This document shows, in pieces, positions 11,241 to 23,875 of a DNA stretch of 64,000 nt (position 1 is the first letter of the stretch; each line of letters begins with the position of its first letter). Made by a program: the position numbers and the translations under genes. The stretch covers positions 4,161,025 through 4,225,024 of the forward strand of contig CM119265.1 in NCBI GenBank assembly GCA_051294375.1, given 5' to 3'. Origin of the DNA: Paraspadella gotoi (Eukaryota; Chaetognatha). The notes under the pieces were generated by a model that was given only the letters and a program-made list of their open reading frames with translations, was not told where the DNA came from and did not search any database.

Positions 11241-12790
11241 TTTCCAAAGCGCCGTCCGATATTTGGAAAGTATGATTATCGGATTTCAATTCAAGGGAGC
11301 AACATGTAATAATCACTTTTAAGTAACCATGTTTTTTTCTTTCTTTTTTTTGCAATATTGCGACTAGTTTCCATTTTATTGCCTAAAAACCAATTTTAGT
11401 TAAGTATTTATGACATATTTTTCCCTCTAACCTCATTAATTTCCCATCAATTTTTTTATATAATATCTTGTTCTTTTTCATACGACATTGATGCCTTTTG
11501 CTTTTTTTTTTCCGGTCATTTTTTTCCTAATTTTCCGCCTCTGTTACGTTTCGCCGTTACCAATTTTACTGTCATATTTTTCATTTTTCTGGGTCAAAAT
11601 CACTTTCAGTTCATTTTTGACCTTTTTCTTTTCCCTCTTCCATTTTTCACGACAAATGACTCCCGTTTTCCTGATCAAAATAGGTTCAACACCCTAGTGG
11701 TTGCCTCTCTTGAAGGATTTCTGGCACACCTTTGACAAGATCATTGATTGACATCCTTTTTTATGCCTACCCGTATTGTGCCAGATGTACTACGGCAACG
11801 AGGGGACATGTATGATGCCTGGGGTGTAAGGCATCTCCCGACAGCTGGCGCTCAGGGCTTTGAACCTCAAGTAACCACCCCATGTCACCTGCGTGTTTAT
11901 GCCGACACCATCACACTTTAACCAGCGTGACCGTGAGGGGATTGAATCCGGATCTCATGGTTGATGAACGAGTACTTAGATGTTCAAGCTAATGGGACGA
12001 GCTGAGATTTACACAGCTATGCGGGAGGCAAATTTAGGATTCGCCACACTACTATAATTTTGAAATTTTTTGGCACACCCTAATGTCCCCCCCCTTAACT
12101 CTCGCCGTGATCCGATTTTTCCATCGAACAATTTCCGTTCGTTCGATTTTCGCGCTGACGCAACGTTTTTGTTTTCTCGCTCACCTTTCCACGCGTCGCG
12201 TCTGCAGCATTTAGTGCAGCATCGACGGCAGCTGCATCCGCTGCAGAATTTGCCACCGCGGTCGCCGGTTACGTCGAATCGTGACTCTCGTTCCACCAAA
12301 CGTCAAAAACGAAAAATTCGATCTAAAATTTATTTAAACAAATTTAAAATCAGTTTAAAAAATAATATAATTTTATCAGAATTATTTTATTAGCAGTTTT
12401 TTTATTGTTTTTAGCTGAACATTCTCGCATGATAATATTCATCATTTCTTGTATTAAAAATGAATCGGTCTCCAACCCTCTCCATCTCTATCTTTCTAAA
12501 TGAATCGGTCTCCAACCCTCTCCATCTCTATCTTTCTAAAACTTTTAGCTTCTTATTTATTTGTTTACTCTTTCCAGTTTGTTTATGTTTTCGTCGATTG
12601 ATTTCGGCCACCCGACGCTTTATTAGAATATCGTCGCCAGCCTCTCTCTCTCTCTCTGTCTCTTTCTCTCTCTCTCTCTCTCTGTTTTGTTTATTTATTC
12701 ATCCACGTTCGGACTTTCCTCCCATCACACGAGGCGTTTTTAAGTTTTTGATGAATTCTCAGGAGATAAAAATAGTCTTCGTGAGACAGA

Positions 12791-13616
12791 GACAGAGAAA
12801 GGAAAAAGAAAAAAAGAAAAACAGAGAGAAAAAACGAAAAATGCATATGAAACCAGAAAGTGTGAGTTTGTGACTTCTTGTGAGAACTTGCATCCAAGAA
12901 ATTCACTGGAAGACCTTTTTTTTGGTCGTTTTTGGTTTCATAGTTTATACTCTATTTACTTAAACGGTTTTTGTGAAAGACCCAGGCGTTATTCATGGAA
13001 CTTTCTTACGACTTTCGGATTCTCTTCCAAAATTTTGCTTTTTTTACTTTTTTATATCAACGACGTTTTGGGGTGTAAAATTTTATTTCTATTTTCGCGC
13101 CACTTTTGTTATTGAGAAAATGGAGAAGTGGGTAAGTTAAAAAACTGCAGAGAGCGAAAGAAAGTGAGAGAGAGAGGGAGAGAGAGAGAGAGAGAGGGTG
13201 GGGCAAGAAAGAGAGTCAGGGGCAAGATAGCTTATCTATTAAATGAATGAATTGAAACATTCTTTAAAATATTATACCACTACATTGATTGGGAAGCCAG
13301 GTAGGTACTCTGGGAATGAATAAACGAGACTGTGAGAGAGTCTTGATTGAAAGCTTGCTATGTCATTATCTTGCAAGAGTGATGGAGCCATTAAACCACC
13401 AAAGCCTGTCCAAGGTCATGGGCAAGATAACTTATTAATTAAATGAATGGATAATTTTTATATTGGTTGTACCAATTTCATAAAGGGGATAGGGCAGGTG
13501 AATACAAAGGCAAAATTTAAGTTCAATGTGAGGCGACTTACCACCGGTCTCTCTCTAAACTCATTGATCAGATGCAACATTTCTTTGTCCCTGTCCGAAG
13601 TCGGACTTTCTATGTC
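12791..13616. other. Gene-free region
   Basis: AT-rich DNA with GA-rich stretches (12785-12830, 13150-13200). A direct repeat of about 30 bp, gggcaagata-cttat-aaatgaatg, occurs at 13219 and 13420. No coding evidence. Confidence 0.5.
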
Positions 13617-13885
13617 CTATGACCTATGTCCTTGACTCTGCCGATGGCTTTTCCTTCTCCCTGCCCCAGCCCCAATGCCCTTGCATTGTCCCTTAACCTT
13701 GCCACCAATTCCAACCATCTGATCACTGATTTTTCCTGATAAAGCGTCGACCGTGCTTCCTTTTAAATCAGCCTCCTTTGCCCCAGCAGCTTTCACTTCA
13801 GCTGCTACATCCTCTTCCACAGCCCCAGGCTCATTATTTATGGACGATGTATCGCACCTCTTGGAGAGAAGGGGAGAGAAAAAAA

Positions 13886-13924
<39 letters not shown>

Positions 13925-14132
13925 AGAGAGAGAGGGGGAGAGAAAGAGAGAAAGAGAGAGAAAGCAAAAGGGAAATAGGATCTGAGTTGAAAATCGTTTT
14001 AAGTCGAAATTCGAGCAGTGTTGGTTCAGCCCTCGAACGACCACCCCACCAACTCCCTCTGAACACCTCTCTCAAAATATCCTTCGCAATTACTCCCATT
14101 TGATTGGTCGATTCCGGTTCCAGCTCAGCCAA
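13617..14132 (-). CDS. Open minus-strand segment, possibly exonic
   Basis: A 171-codon minus frame in three parts. The start (MAELEPESTNQMGVIAKDIL) and the end (about 75 codons, including AAEVKAAGAKEADLKGSTVD and GGKVKGQCKGIGAGAG) have coding-like composition. They are separated by a (CT)n run at 13880-13970, which would be a low-complexity Ser/Leu stretch. The ends could be separate exons, or the whole may be chance. No family is recognised. Confidence 0.2.
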
Positions 14133-14340
14133 TCAGCTTACCTTTCTTGTCCCTTACCTCACCGCCTCGAACCTTCGTCGTTTCTCATCCTCAACTTTCT
14201 TATGAAGGCTCAACTCGTCAATTTCCCGTTAATTGCGTTTCGTTCATACTAAATTCATTTACTTGTTTAATTACTTATTAACATCCCCTCTGGTAAATTC
14301 TTTAAAAAGCAGACACGCTCGGCTCTGGTTAACAACCTCG

Positions 14341-14349
14341 TTCCTTCTT

Positions 14350-14384
<35 letters not shown>
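14341..14384. repeat. (CT)n microsatellite
   Basis: Uninterrupted CT dinucleotides of about 44 bp. Flanking bases to 14790 are AT-rich and non-coding apart from a (GTC/ATC)n patch at 14556-14610. Confidence 0.9.
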
Positions 14385-14393
<9 letters not shown>

Positions 14394-14789
14394 GTGATAA
14401 ATCTTGATTATAATATATGTTAATTACTTCTCTCCACTTAATCTTTAATTTCTTTACGTCTTTTTCCATCTTCTTTTCTTTACATTATTACATTTTATAT
14501 TTATATCTTCCCTTCCCATTCTTCTCCTCCGAACTGATATTTACAAGGACGTTGTCTTCGTCGTCATCGTCGTTATAATCGTCGTCATCGTCGTCATCGT
14601 CGTCAGCATGCGTAGCTTCTTCTATCAAAGCAACCTGGTCATAAAGTTGCTAATTCTGAAACATCCTTCGGTATCATTATCATTATTATTTTATTATTAA
14701 CACATTGAGACTAACTAACGGCATTGAATTTTCCGCGAAGAGAACATCTAAATTTTTAGCTTAAACTTTAACATTTTCCAATTATAAAA

Positions 14790-15425
14790 AACGTGACAAA
14801 GACGATGACGACGACGATGACAAAGACGTGACAATGACGACGATGACAATGACGATGACAAAGACGTGACAATGACGATGACGACGATGACAAAGACGTG
14901 ACAATGACAATGACGTCGATGATAAAGACGTGACAATGACAATGACGTCGATCATAAAGACATGACAATGACAATGATAAAGACGTGACGATGACGTCGA
15001 TGATAAAGACGTGACAATGACGACGATGTTAAAGACGTGACGATGACGATGACGTCGATGACAAAGACGTGACAATGATGATGACGTGGCGACGATGACA
15101 AAGACATGATAATGAAAGATAAAAAAATGATGCAGGCAAAATCAATATTTTTTTTATTTATAAAACATGATGATAAAGACATGACAATGACGATGACATT
15201 GATGATGACAAAGACGTGACGTCGATGATAAAGATGTGACAATGACGACGATGAAAAAGACGTGACAATGACGATGATGATAAAGACGTGACAATGGCGA
15301 TGATGATAAAGACGTGACAATGACGACGATGATAAAGACGTGACAATGACGACGTCGATGACAAAGACGTTACAATGACGATGACGTGACAATGACGAAG
15401 ACAGTGGCGACGATGACAATGAGAG
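14790..15425. repeat. Degenerate GACGATGAC minisatellite with CRE-like cores
   Basis: About 25 units of roughly 26 bp built from aaagacgtgacaatgacga(c)gatgat. Many units contain TGACG or TGACGTCG. A 40-bp AT-rich interruption at 15120-15170 recurs at 15423-15475. Long open frames on the minus strand (Ser/His/Arg/Val-rich) are a by-product of the repeat. Confidence 0.85.
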
Positions 15426-15862
15426 ATAAAAAAATGATGATGATTTTTTTTATTTATAAAACATAACTATTAAAATATTATTAGTGTCGCAGTAACAGTT
15501 CAGTTTAAGCCTTTGAAAGCAATTTACATGTATTGGCGCCGCGACTGGTTTACTTTTATTTTTACTGCGTGAACAAGTTACGAAATTTACTAAAACTTGG
15601 AAGAACTGAACAAAAAATGTGAAATATTAAATACGACTTATAAAGGCGTCATTAAACATTATCATTTCATATAAAAATCATTATAAAGAATCGATTCCCC
15701 ATCGTTTTCTTCTCTGCCGTCAACGTCGCTCCCGTCTCGCCTCTCTGCGTCTCTCCGTCAGGGTTAAAAAGGCGTCGCGCGCTGAATCACGCCGGACTCG
15801 GGAAAACCTTCCAGCGTGGGAGTTTCAGCCTATTAATTGCGACCAGGCAGTCATTTTTATCA

Positions 15863-16048
15863 GGACATTTATTTACAATGCTACACAGTATCACACAGCT
15901 AACATTTATTTACAATGCTTCACAGTATCACACAGCAGACATTTATTTACAATGCTTCACAGTATCACACAGCTGACATTTATTTACAATGCTTCACAGT
16001 ATCACACAGCTGACATTTACTTACAATGCTTCACAGTATCACACAGCT
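15863..16048. repeat. 37-bp minisatellite, five copies
   Basis: Unit gacatttatttacaatgc + ttcacagtatcacacagct repeated five times with only a few substitutions, an unusually clean array for this window. Confidence 0.9.
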
Positions 16049-16168
16049 CCAAATACCATCAATAACTCCCTCGTTCACAAATTAACTCTTCCTTCCACTT
16101 GAAAGAAATAAATCTCCGCCTCGCAACCAGAAGATTTCTAATGACTCTGTCTCGTCTCTCTCTCTCTC

Positions 16169-16178
16169 NNNNNNNNNN
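16169..16178. other. Assembly gap (10 N)
   Basis: Ten N following a (CT)n run. Confidence 1.
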
Positions 16179-17490
16179 AGGAGTGACTGGACTTTGATCG
16201 TTAAAACCGAAAGGAGTTCTCCTGGAAATTGTCCACGGAGGAATTCGTTTTTAAGCCAATTTCCCTTTTTTCTTTTTTCTAAATTCAAATAATTAGAATA
16301 AATTTAGCAAGATATAATAAATATACTAACAATTAAAAAAACGTTATACCAGAATAGAAAAACATGAAACGACATCAACGCCGAAGTCCACAATTTCCAG
16401 ATTAAAGAGTTTTTCTTTCCTATTTTTTTTTGTTGATATTTTTATTCCCACATTTTTTACTTACAAATTTTTTTTTTTGGTCTCTTCTAAAAATCTTGGT
16501 TAATCCGAATTTTATTTCCTAGAAATCTCGATTTGATATCCATTAATCTCATTTCTTTTTTTGGGGGGGAGGTTAATCTCGATTGTATTTCTTTTATACC
16601 CGATTCAATTTACCTAAGTTTCGATTCTATTTCCTCAATTCTCAATATTGCGGAGTCAATTTTTTTAAATTTTTTTCCCCGAACTTTTAAAGAAGAAAAA
16701 AAAAATAAACGGCAAGTTGAGAGTTTGTGCCGCAGAGATTTTCTCAAGTGCACACTTCTTTAGCACAAGAAGAAGTAAAAATGGTTTATTACTTCTCTGT
16801 TAAGTATTAAATAAAGGAATTACTAAACTGTGTTGGCTTTTTAGGTGATCACGAGACTGCAAAAATATTATATTTATGCGCTTAAACATAAACCCAATTG
16901 ACTCAGTATTTACAAGAACTTTGATCATTTAAAACGGAGACGGATGGAAAGACAGAAAGACGGTTCGACCGACCAAAAATTGACTCGCGGCGAAACTAAA
17001 AAAAGAAACTTTGATCTTCGATTTGATTTCACCGAATCACAAAATCAAAAAAGTCGTCGTCGTCGTCGTTTTGGATCGAAGGGGCGGGAACCCGGATACT
17101 GAAAATCGAAACCCGGATGTGAACACAAGTCGGGATTGTCCGATCGAGTGGATGAAAGGGGGAGTAAGAGGGGGGGGGGGTGAATTGCGATTCGGGAATC
17201 GTGATTCGATTGTGAAAACTGATGAAAACGAAATTAAAAATTGTTTTCCCTTGTAACCAAAATACTACGTACAGACAATTTCAGTTAAAACAATTTTAAT
17301 CTCAGTTCTGTCAGAACAAAAGTTGAAATTAATTTTTTTGGATACTAAAAAAATGGGAAAGTTTAATACGACTCATGGTCAAAAATGGAAAAAAGATAAT
17401 CACACAAAATTTTGCCCAAAAGCCAAAAAAGTTGCTTATAATATAATATAATATATAATAGAAGTTATATTTCGACAATGAATTTTTTTC
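16179..17490. other. Gene-free region
   Basis: AT-rich, homopolymer-rich DNA. A (GTC)n at 17055-17068 and an 11-base G run near 17170 are the only notable features. No supported exon. Confidence 0.5.
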
Positions 17491-17663
17491 TCGAGATCAG
17501 AGATGTGGAAGCGATCGATTTTCCACCGTTGCCAATCCCCCGCTTCCCGAGAACCTTCCCGCTTCCGAGTTCGAGTGCAATCCCTACTTTTTTTAACCCG
17601 GATCGCTTTTGCTTTCGAGTGCACATCGCTTCCTTCTTTTAAAAATTTTATATTTGTTATTAC

Positions 17664-18334
17664 CAGAGATGTGGATGCAATCCGGAAAGCATAAGCAAAC
17701 ACTGTGGAAGCGGGCGATTTTTGAGGAAAGCGAAACCGGGAGCGATAGAAAAATTAAGAATAAGTGATTGATTCCAGAAGCTATATTAACCCTCCGTGTT
17801 CGCTTCCTGATCATTTGTCTTTTTTTTTTTAAATTTTCAGTCGGATCTGCTTATCAGCAGTTCCCGACTCTATAATTCACTTTGTCGGTCCGTCGGTCCG
17901 CCCCCTCAATATTGTCGGGCACTAACTTATATCATGTCAGAACATCGAATTATGATAAATTATGTAAAAAAAATGATGTCCGTCCATCTGTCTGTCCATC
18001 CGTCCGTCCATCCGTCCGTCCATCCGTCCCACCTTAGCAAAAAACACCAATTACTTATGACTGGCTATGGCTAATTTTATCGATCTAAACGAAACTAAAT
18101 TATACAAGAATAAAAGGGCATCGCTTTCTCCAAAGCGAGAGCAGGATGTTACAAAGGTTTTAATACATCAAGTGCCTTTCTTTTCTCACCAATAAAAACA
18201 AATAATCAGCAAGTGAAAAGGAATAGCTTCTGGGTTCAATCCCTTATTCTCAATTTTTATATCGCTCCCGGTTTCGCTTTCCTCAAAAATCCACAGTGTT
18301 CGCTTACGCTTTCCGGATTGCGTCCACATCTCTG
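17664..18334. repeat. Inverted-repeat element with a Helentron-like insertion
   Basis: The left arm 17664-17784 and right arm 18223-18334 are inverted copies about 115 bp long, beginning CAGAGATGTGGA. Between them lies a truncated Helentron-like element (17836-18060), so this is a nested insertion. A third copy of the terminal motif cagagatgtgga occurs at 17498. Confidence 0.7.
17836..18060 (-). mobile_element. Helentron-like (HINE) element, 3' part
   Basis: Begins (as complement of the 3' end) with the hairpin gtcggatctgc...gcagttcccgac, then the conserved block with gtcggtccgtcggtccgcc, cattatgataaatta-type text, and a (GTCC/GTCY)n array at 17980-18028. The other end is missing. Family description at 24317-25187. 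Confidence 0.7.
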
Positions 18335-18664
18335 CTCGAGATTTTGATCACTAACTCCTCGGCCCCGAATCGCCAATCGGGATCGAGGCTCACGAATTTT
18401 TACGGGGGTCAACACCTCGAGCCCTAATGATCCAGATCCCGGATCTAATTTGTTCAACAGACTGAAGATGAGAGATGCGAACGATCGATTCGATCTTTTG
18501 TTTGAGCGAATGAGACAGTTTTATGGATTTTGGGGGTTGGGGAGAGAGAGAGAGAGAGAGAGAGAGAGTAAATGAATTCGTCGTTGGGAAATTGAGTCTT
18601 TGCTTTTGTCGACAGTTACGATCTTCGTCGTGAACAGAGACGAGTCGATTGGAATGTAGAATGA

Positions 18665-18865
18665 CGTCGTAAAATGTAAATAGGAATGTAAAAAGAAATA
18701 AAAAGGAATAAAAAGAAATAAAAAGAAACCAAAAAAAGTAAAAAGAAATAAAAAGAAACAAAAAGAAAGTAAAAAGAAATAAAAAGAAACAAAAAGAAAG
18801 GAAAGAGAAAAAAAAGAAAGAAAAAGAAAGTAAAAAGAAATAAAAAAAAACAAAAAGAAAGTAAA
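18665..18865. repeat. (AAAAGAAA)n purine-rich low-complexity tract
   Basis: About 200 bases of almost pure purine on the + strand, with units of 9-11 bases (aaaaagaaat/aaaaagaaac). Open minus frames of Phe/Leu/Ser are artefacts of this. Confidence 0.85.
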
Positions 18866-19105
18866 AGAATTGTACGACGATCAGCTTTGCAAAAAGTGCA
18901 TAAGTGCGAACACAATCGTTGTTCGCGCGATTAGTCAACTTTTCAAATTTATAATTTCGACGCGTTTGATTGAAAAGCCCAAATCTGAGCTTATAAAATA
19001 AAATATTAAATAAATTTTTAATTCGGGTACGAAACTAGTACAAAGATTATTGACTCATTCAATAAATAATCTATCTTGTCCCTTTACTTTGGACCTTTGT
19101 ATGTT

Positions 19106-20355
19106 AGGGCATTTAAAAATAACAAAATATAACAAATCTAATCAGGTACATAGCTATTTTAGTGTAATCAATTCTGTAGAATTCGATGATGATAATAATT
19201 CTTTTGGATAGTTTCATCTTCTTTGACGGAAATGGCGATTTTTGCTGCATATAAGGTACTCTTACAATGGAGCAAATATTGTAGAGTATAAAAAACTCAA
19301 TTTAGTACAATTTTATAAAAGCCATATTTAGCTTACATTATATAAAATAAAGACCCATATAAATATTTCGATAAGTTTATTTATAAATTTTATATTTTAT
19401 TAACCGTTTGTTAGCTATTTTTATAAATAAATAATAATAAAAAATAGGCTAAAATAAAAAATAAAACTTTTAGAATTTTACAACCGATTTAAATTTTTTA
19501 CAAAAAGTTGATATAAAAAGTATAATCAATTTTAACAAATTTTATCATTAAGTAGATTAAAATTATCAAAAACTATTATTTTTATTTAATTTTTCGATTT
19601 CTGGCTTAAAATTAAAGTTTTTCTGAAATTTTATCAACTCAATGTCTTAATTTTAATATAAAAATTATACTTTTTTATATAAACGTTTTGCAAGGAAAAG
19701 AAATCAAAGAATACAATTTTAAAATTTTTCTTTAATAACTTTAACCTAATTTTTACTGATAATTATTAATAAATATAGTGAACTAACTTTTTCTAAAACA
19801 TAAAATTTAAAAATAAATTTACCAAAATATTTTTATAAGTCTTTATTTTTGTGTAAAGACTTTCGATTTTCGTTGTTTTAGTAATTAGGAGAAAAACAAA
19901 TTGATTTGTTTTGGTAACGAATTGTATTTGAGGCAATAAGCAGACATGTTTCGACTCTGTAGTTTAGAGTCTTCATCAGTCTTCAACAGGGATCATGTAT
20001 GAGAGATAGAGAGAGAGAGATAGATAGAGAGAGAGAGAGAGAGAGATAGATAGAGAGAGAGAGAGAGAGAGAGTCTTCATCACTGATGAAGACTCTAAAC
20101 TAAACATGTTTTTATTTTTATATTTTATAAGCTCATGTAAATTTTATAAAATTTGAAGAATTAAATTTATCATCACTTATATTGGTTGTACTATTTTATG
20201 ACAATTTTATATACATTAAAAATCGTAATTTGCGACATAAAAGATAAAATTATACAAAAAAATGGTCATCACCATCGAATTCTACAGACTTGCTTACACT
20301 AAAATAGTTATGTAGCTTATTCGATTTGTTGTATTTTGTTATTTTTAAACGCCCT
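19106..20355. repeat. 1.25-kb inverted-repeat element, AT-rich interior
   Basis: The left arm from AGGGCATTTAAAAATAAC (19106-19200) and the right arm ending with its complement at 20355 match over about 100 bp, including cattttagtgtaa-type and gtagaattcgatg text. The interior is strongly AT-rich, with a (GA)n patch at 20003-20070 flanked by gagtcttcatca and gatgaagactc. No open frame, so it is non-autonomous. Confidence 0.65.
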
Positions 20356-21119
20356 ATTGTAGGTGAAGGCAAGAATGTCCTGCAAGAACCAAGCATATCG
20401 CAAGAACTGGACAGCTTTTAGTCAAGGATATCGCATTGTCCAGTTTATTAACTCCATACACATTACACATACACAGGTTACTGAAATTTAATGTTATAAA
20501 TATGTTCACCTGTTGAACCTTCTTTCTCCTATTCCCTTCACCAATTCACGATCACTCAAATTCGCTCTTCACTATTTTCACAAAATTCACTCCCACTCAC
20601 GCGCGTGATAATCGACGAAGGATCCCAGCGACGAATAAAAACAACACAATAAACAAAAACATAATGATAAGAACAATATGTTAAGAAGAAAGAAAACAAA
20701 AGCGGGACAACAAAATAGAGAGAGAAAAAACAAAATAATATTATTATGTTGGTGTATATTCGTTTCTTTTTCGTTGTTTTGAATTGTATTAAAAATTAAA
20801 GTAAAAATTTGCCAATCCCTAATTATTATTATTTAAAAAGTGCAAAAAAAGTATTTAAAACTATTAAGTTGATAAAAAAAGGATAATAAAGGAGCGAAAA
20901 AGTAAAAAAAAAAAGAAAGCAAATGAAAAAAGCAAAAAGCATAAACTTAAGAGGCAAAAAGCGCGAAAATCCGCGCGGGTGAAACATTTTTCACATCCGG
21001 GATGTTAATTGGATGGAGAGCGAGAGAGGAGAGAAAGGGGGAAAAGAAGGAGAGGATGATAGAGAAAGGAAAGAGAAGAGAGGAAAGAGTAAAGAGAGGA
21101 GGATGGAGAGAGGAAAAAG
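20356..21119. other. Gene-free region
   Basis: AT-rich with a GA-rich tract at 21010-21130. No supported exon or RNA gene. Confidence 0.5.
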
Positions 21120-21870
21120 GAGAGAGAAGAGAGGATCAATCAATCATTTAATCAAATTTACAATCAATCAATCAATCAATCAGAGAGAAATAGAGAGAGA
21201 GAGAAACTTTTAAAAATGCAAATCAATGTGTCTTTTGGTTTTCGAATTTAAACTCTTTTCCACTGCTACAATCCCATCAAAAAATTATATCCAGCTTGAT
21301 TCAATACTTTCCTACCCACACACGAAATGTTATTTTAATTTATCGATTCAATTTTTAATAAATATAATAATTATGAGTAAATATAAACATTGTGTAATTT
21401 TTCTCTCTTTTCCTTGTTCAATAAGATAGCAGATTCGAAAACGAAAGTTTTTAGTAATTTTACAACGATTTTATTACAAAGTATTGGACATGTTTCGACT
21501 CTTGTTTTCGAGTCTTCATCAGCATTTGACAGTTGTATTTTTCACAATCATAAAGTTGGGGAGAGAGAGAGAGTGAGAGAGAGAGAGAAGAGAGAGAGAG
21601 AAGAGAGAGAGAGAGAGGAGGAGAGAGAGAGAGAGAGAGAGATAGAGAAACTTTATATCCAACTCAGTCACTCATTCCGATGCCTCCATCCAATCACGAG
21701 CAATTGAAGGTGGGACGGACAGACAGGCAGACAGACTAACGGACGAACATCATTTTTTTGCATAATTTATCATAATTCGAGGTTCTGAAATTATAATAAT
21801 GATTTACCGACAAGATTTTAGGGTGGGACCGACGGACCGACAAAGTGAATAAGCAGATCCGAATAAAATT
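21120..21870 (+). mobile_element. Helentron-like element, interrupted
   Basis: Has the (TCAA)n internal part (21139-21182), then tttaaactcttttccact text. It is interrupted by another repeat (21425-21560 and a (GA)n run). Then come ggacggacagacaggcagac, the conserved 3' block and a degraded end hairpin (gaataagcagatccga) near 21868. Confidence 0.55.
21425..21560 (+). repeat. Fragment of interspersed repeat also at 47655
   Basis: Matches 47655-47790 nearly base for base, from gcagattcgaaaacgaaag through acatgtttcgactc and gagtcttcatcagca to cataaagttg. Confidence 0.75.
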
Positions 21871-22560
21871 GAAAAATATGAAAAAACGAGAAAAGGAGAT
21901 AAACTAAAGATGGATTAAAAAAGTAGTTTAAAGGGAAAAATGTGAATTAAATGAAATGAAGAATAAAAAAAAAACAATTGATTTAACGATTAAAATGTTT
22001 TTCTGATTTACTACGAAAAAATAGAATTCAAAACTTCACCTCATTTACTCTAAAAGAAAAAAGAAAAAAATCAGAAAGACGAATTTAGCTAAAAAAGAAA
22101 AGAAAGAGAACAACGACAACGACAACGACAACAACGGAATCGGAAAAACCATCGGAATTCAAATCGAATTCATTCTTCGCTTGAGACAAAAACGGAAGAA
22201 GTTTCTCTTTGGTTTCGATTCCCCAGAGATCACGTGACTAAACTTTTAGCAACTTTTAAAAATTATTAAAACAACTTATAAAATTGCTCAACAGAACTGT
22301 TAATAAAATATACAATATTTATACATAAAAAAGTCGTTTTTTGTACATGAACATTGAACAGGGTTTACGCATGAAAATCTCATAGAAATTTGTTTAGAAA
22401 AGGATTAATTCATACTTTTAGGTTTTAGGTTTTAATCCTAAAAATCAGGAAAACATTTGAAAATCGTACATACAAAATAAAATGATTAAAAAAAACAAAC
22501 AATTTTTTAAAAAAATCGAATTTTGATTTTTTTGCATCAAATTCTATTTATAGAAGATGA

Positions 22561-23252
22561 AAAACAAGTTTGAGCAAACAAAGTCGGATGTGCCTACGAT
22601 AATTAAGCGGTAATCAGCTAATCAGATGATTAATAACGATAATTCTTTCAATTTGTGATCATAACAGATCGTACCAAACCAAACCAATAGCTGCGCATAT
22701 ACATGTAAATCGCTTGCAAGGGATTAAACTGAACTGTTACTATGCTACAAACAAATAATTTTTTTAACTATTATTATTTTTTCAAATTTTTAACTTGCAA
22801 CATTTTTTCAACAGGTATCATTTTTTCAACTTGCAAAGTTTTTTCATGCAAACTAATTTCCATTGAAACTTTGTATTCTGCTATTCTGCTATTCTGCTAT
22901 TCCTACCCACACACAAAATTTCAACTCATTCTATCCATCTTATTATGAATAATTTGAGTAATTATTTTAATTAGTAAAACGATTCAACTAAATGTGACTA
23001 ATATTTTTTTACTAACTAATTTTCATTCCAATCCAACCATCCAATCACGAGTAATTGGAGATTTTTGCTAAGGGGGGATGGATGGAAGGACAGACGGACG
23101 GATGGATACTTTGTCGCGAACATAATTTATCATAATTTGATGTTCTGACATGATTTAAGTTAATGCCAGACAAGATTGAGAGGGCGGACCGACGGACCGA
23201 CAAAGTGAATTATAGAGTCGGAATCTGCTGATGAGCAGATCCGACTAAAAAT
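22561..23252 (+). mobile_element. Helentron-like element, nearly complete
   Basis: The 5' block acaagtttgagcaaac..gtcgga is at 22564-22590; a (GGAC)n-type tract is at 23075-23105; the conserved 3' block with ggcggaccgacggaccgac runs 23180-23207; and the end hairpin gtcggaatctgc..gcagatccgac is followed by TAAAAA at about 23250. Confidence 0.75.
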
Positions 23253-23269
23253 TGTATCGATGAAATCGC

Positions 23270-23276
23270 GGACGTT

Positions 23277-23314
<38 letters not shown>

Positions 23315-23673
23315 TGACGGCGACGAAAATAACAATTGCGAAAACTATATTCGTGTCGGTCACGATGAGGAAGTCCAGCACCAGTAAATTCTCACAATTT
23401 AAAAATAATGATTTTAATAATCGTCTTAAAAATGTCTTGACCCAAGAGACGCTACTTTGAATTCAATGAATTTATTTTTGACGAAAAACTGTCAACACAA
23501 TAGCATAATTTATATGACAGTGATAATAAAAAATGACGATGGCAAAGACTTCCGTGACGACGATGACGACGATGATGACGACGATGATGACGACGATGAC
23601 GACGATGATGACGACGATATCTTTAACGACAGGTAATGCGTTCCGACGAAGATGACGACAACGCGGTTTCCTA

Positions 23674-23706
<33 letters not shown>

Positions 23707-23745
23707 CAATAAAACCGACGACGCTTCCAAGAAAGACGACGACGA

Positions 23746-23776
<31 letters not shown>

Positions 23777-23800
23777 AACGCGTATTGCGCGATCAGTCAA
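23270..23800. repeat. (GAC)n-rich region
   Basis: Two (GACGAT/GAC)n arrays (23274-23330 and 23555-23785). An Asp-rich + frame starts at 23636 but is explained by the triplet repeat. Confidence 0.85.
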
Positions 23801-23875
23801 CGTTGGACGCCGAATGAATGCCAGCCCGCCATCTTAAAAAAAAAAATAGAATAAAAACAAGACAAAACAAAGCGA

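Larger units (their letters stand above)
7166..12790. repeat. Distal copy of 5.6-kb tandem duplication (LRR locus)
   Basis: Counterpart of 1-5546. The left junction falls in the LRR intron at aatttttgattgg. This copy keeps the LRR exons open. The offset to copy 1 drifts from 7165 to about 7244 because of accumulated indels and a few larger differences (for example 9000-9200 versus 1800-1980, and a repeated phrase at 12464-12540). Confidence 0.9.

Noticed and set aside
11700-11990. SINE-like block with gattgaatccgg
   Set aside because: Resembles a degenerate T-arm but lacks an A box at the right distance and has no copy apart from the local duplicate.
13447-13635. 62-codon + frame
   Set aside because: AT-rich, no splice signals, no recognised domain.
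14782-15419. Several minus-strand frames rich in Ser, His and Arg
   Set aside because: Open only because the 26-bp GAC minisatellite lacks stops in those frames.
23636-23854. Poly-Asp open frame
   Set aside because: Direct product of (GAC)n; flanked by Helentron-like elements; no splice context.
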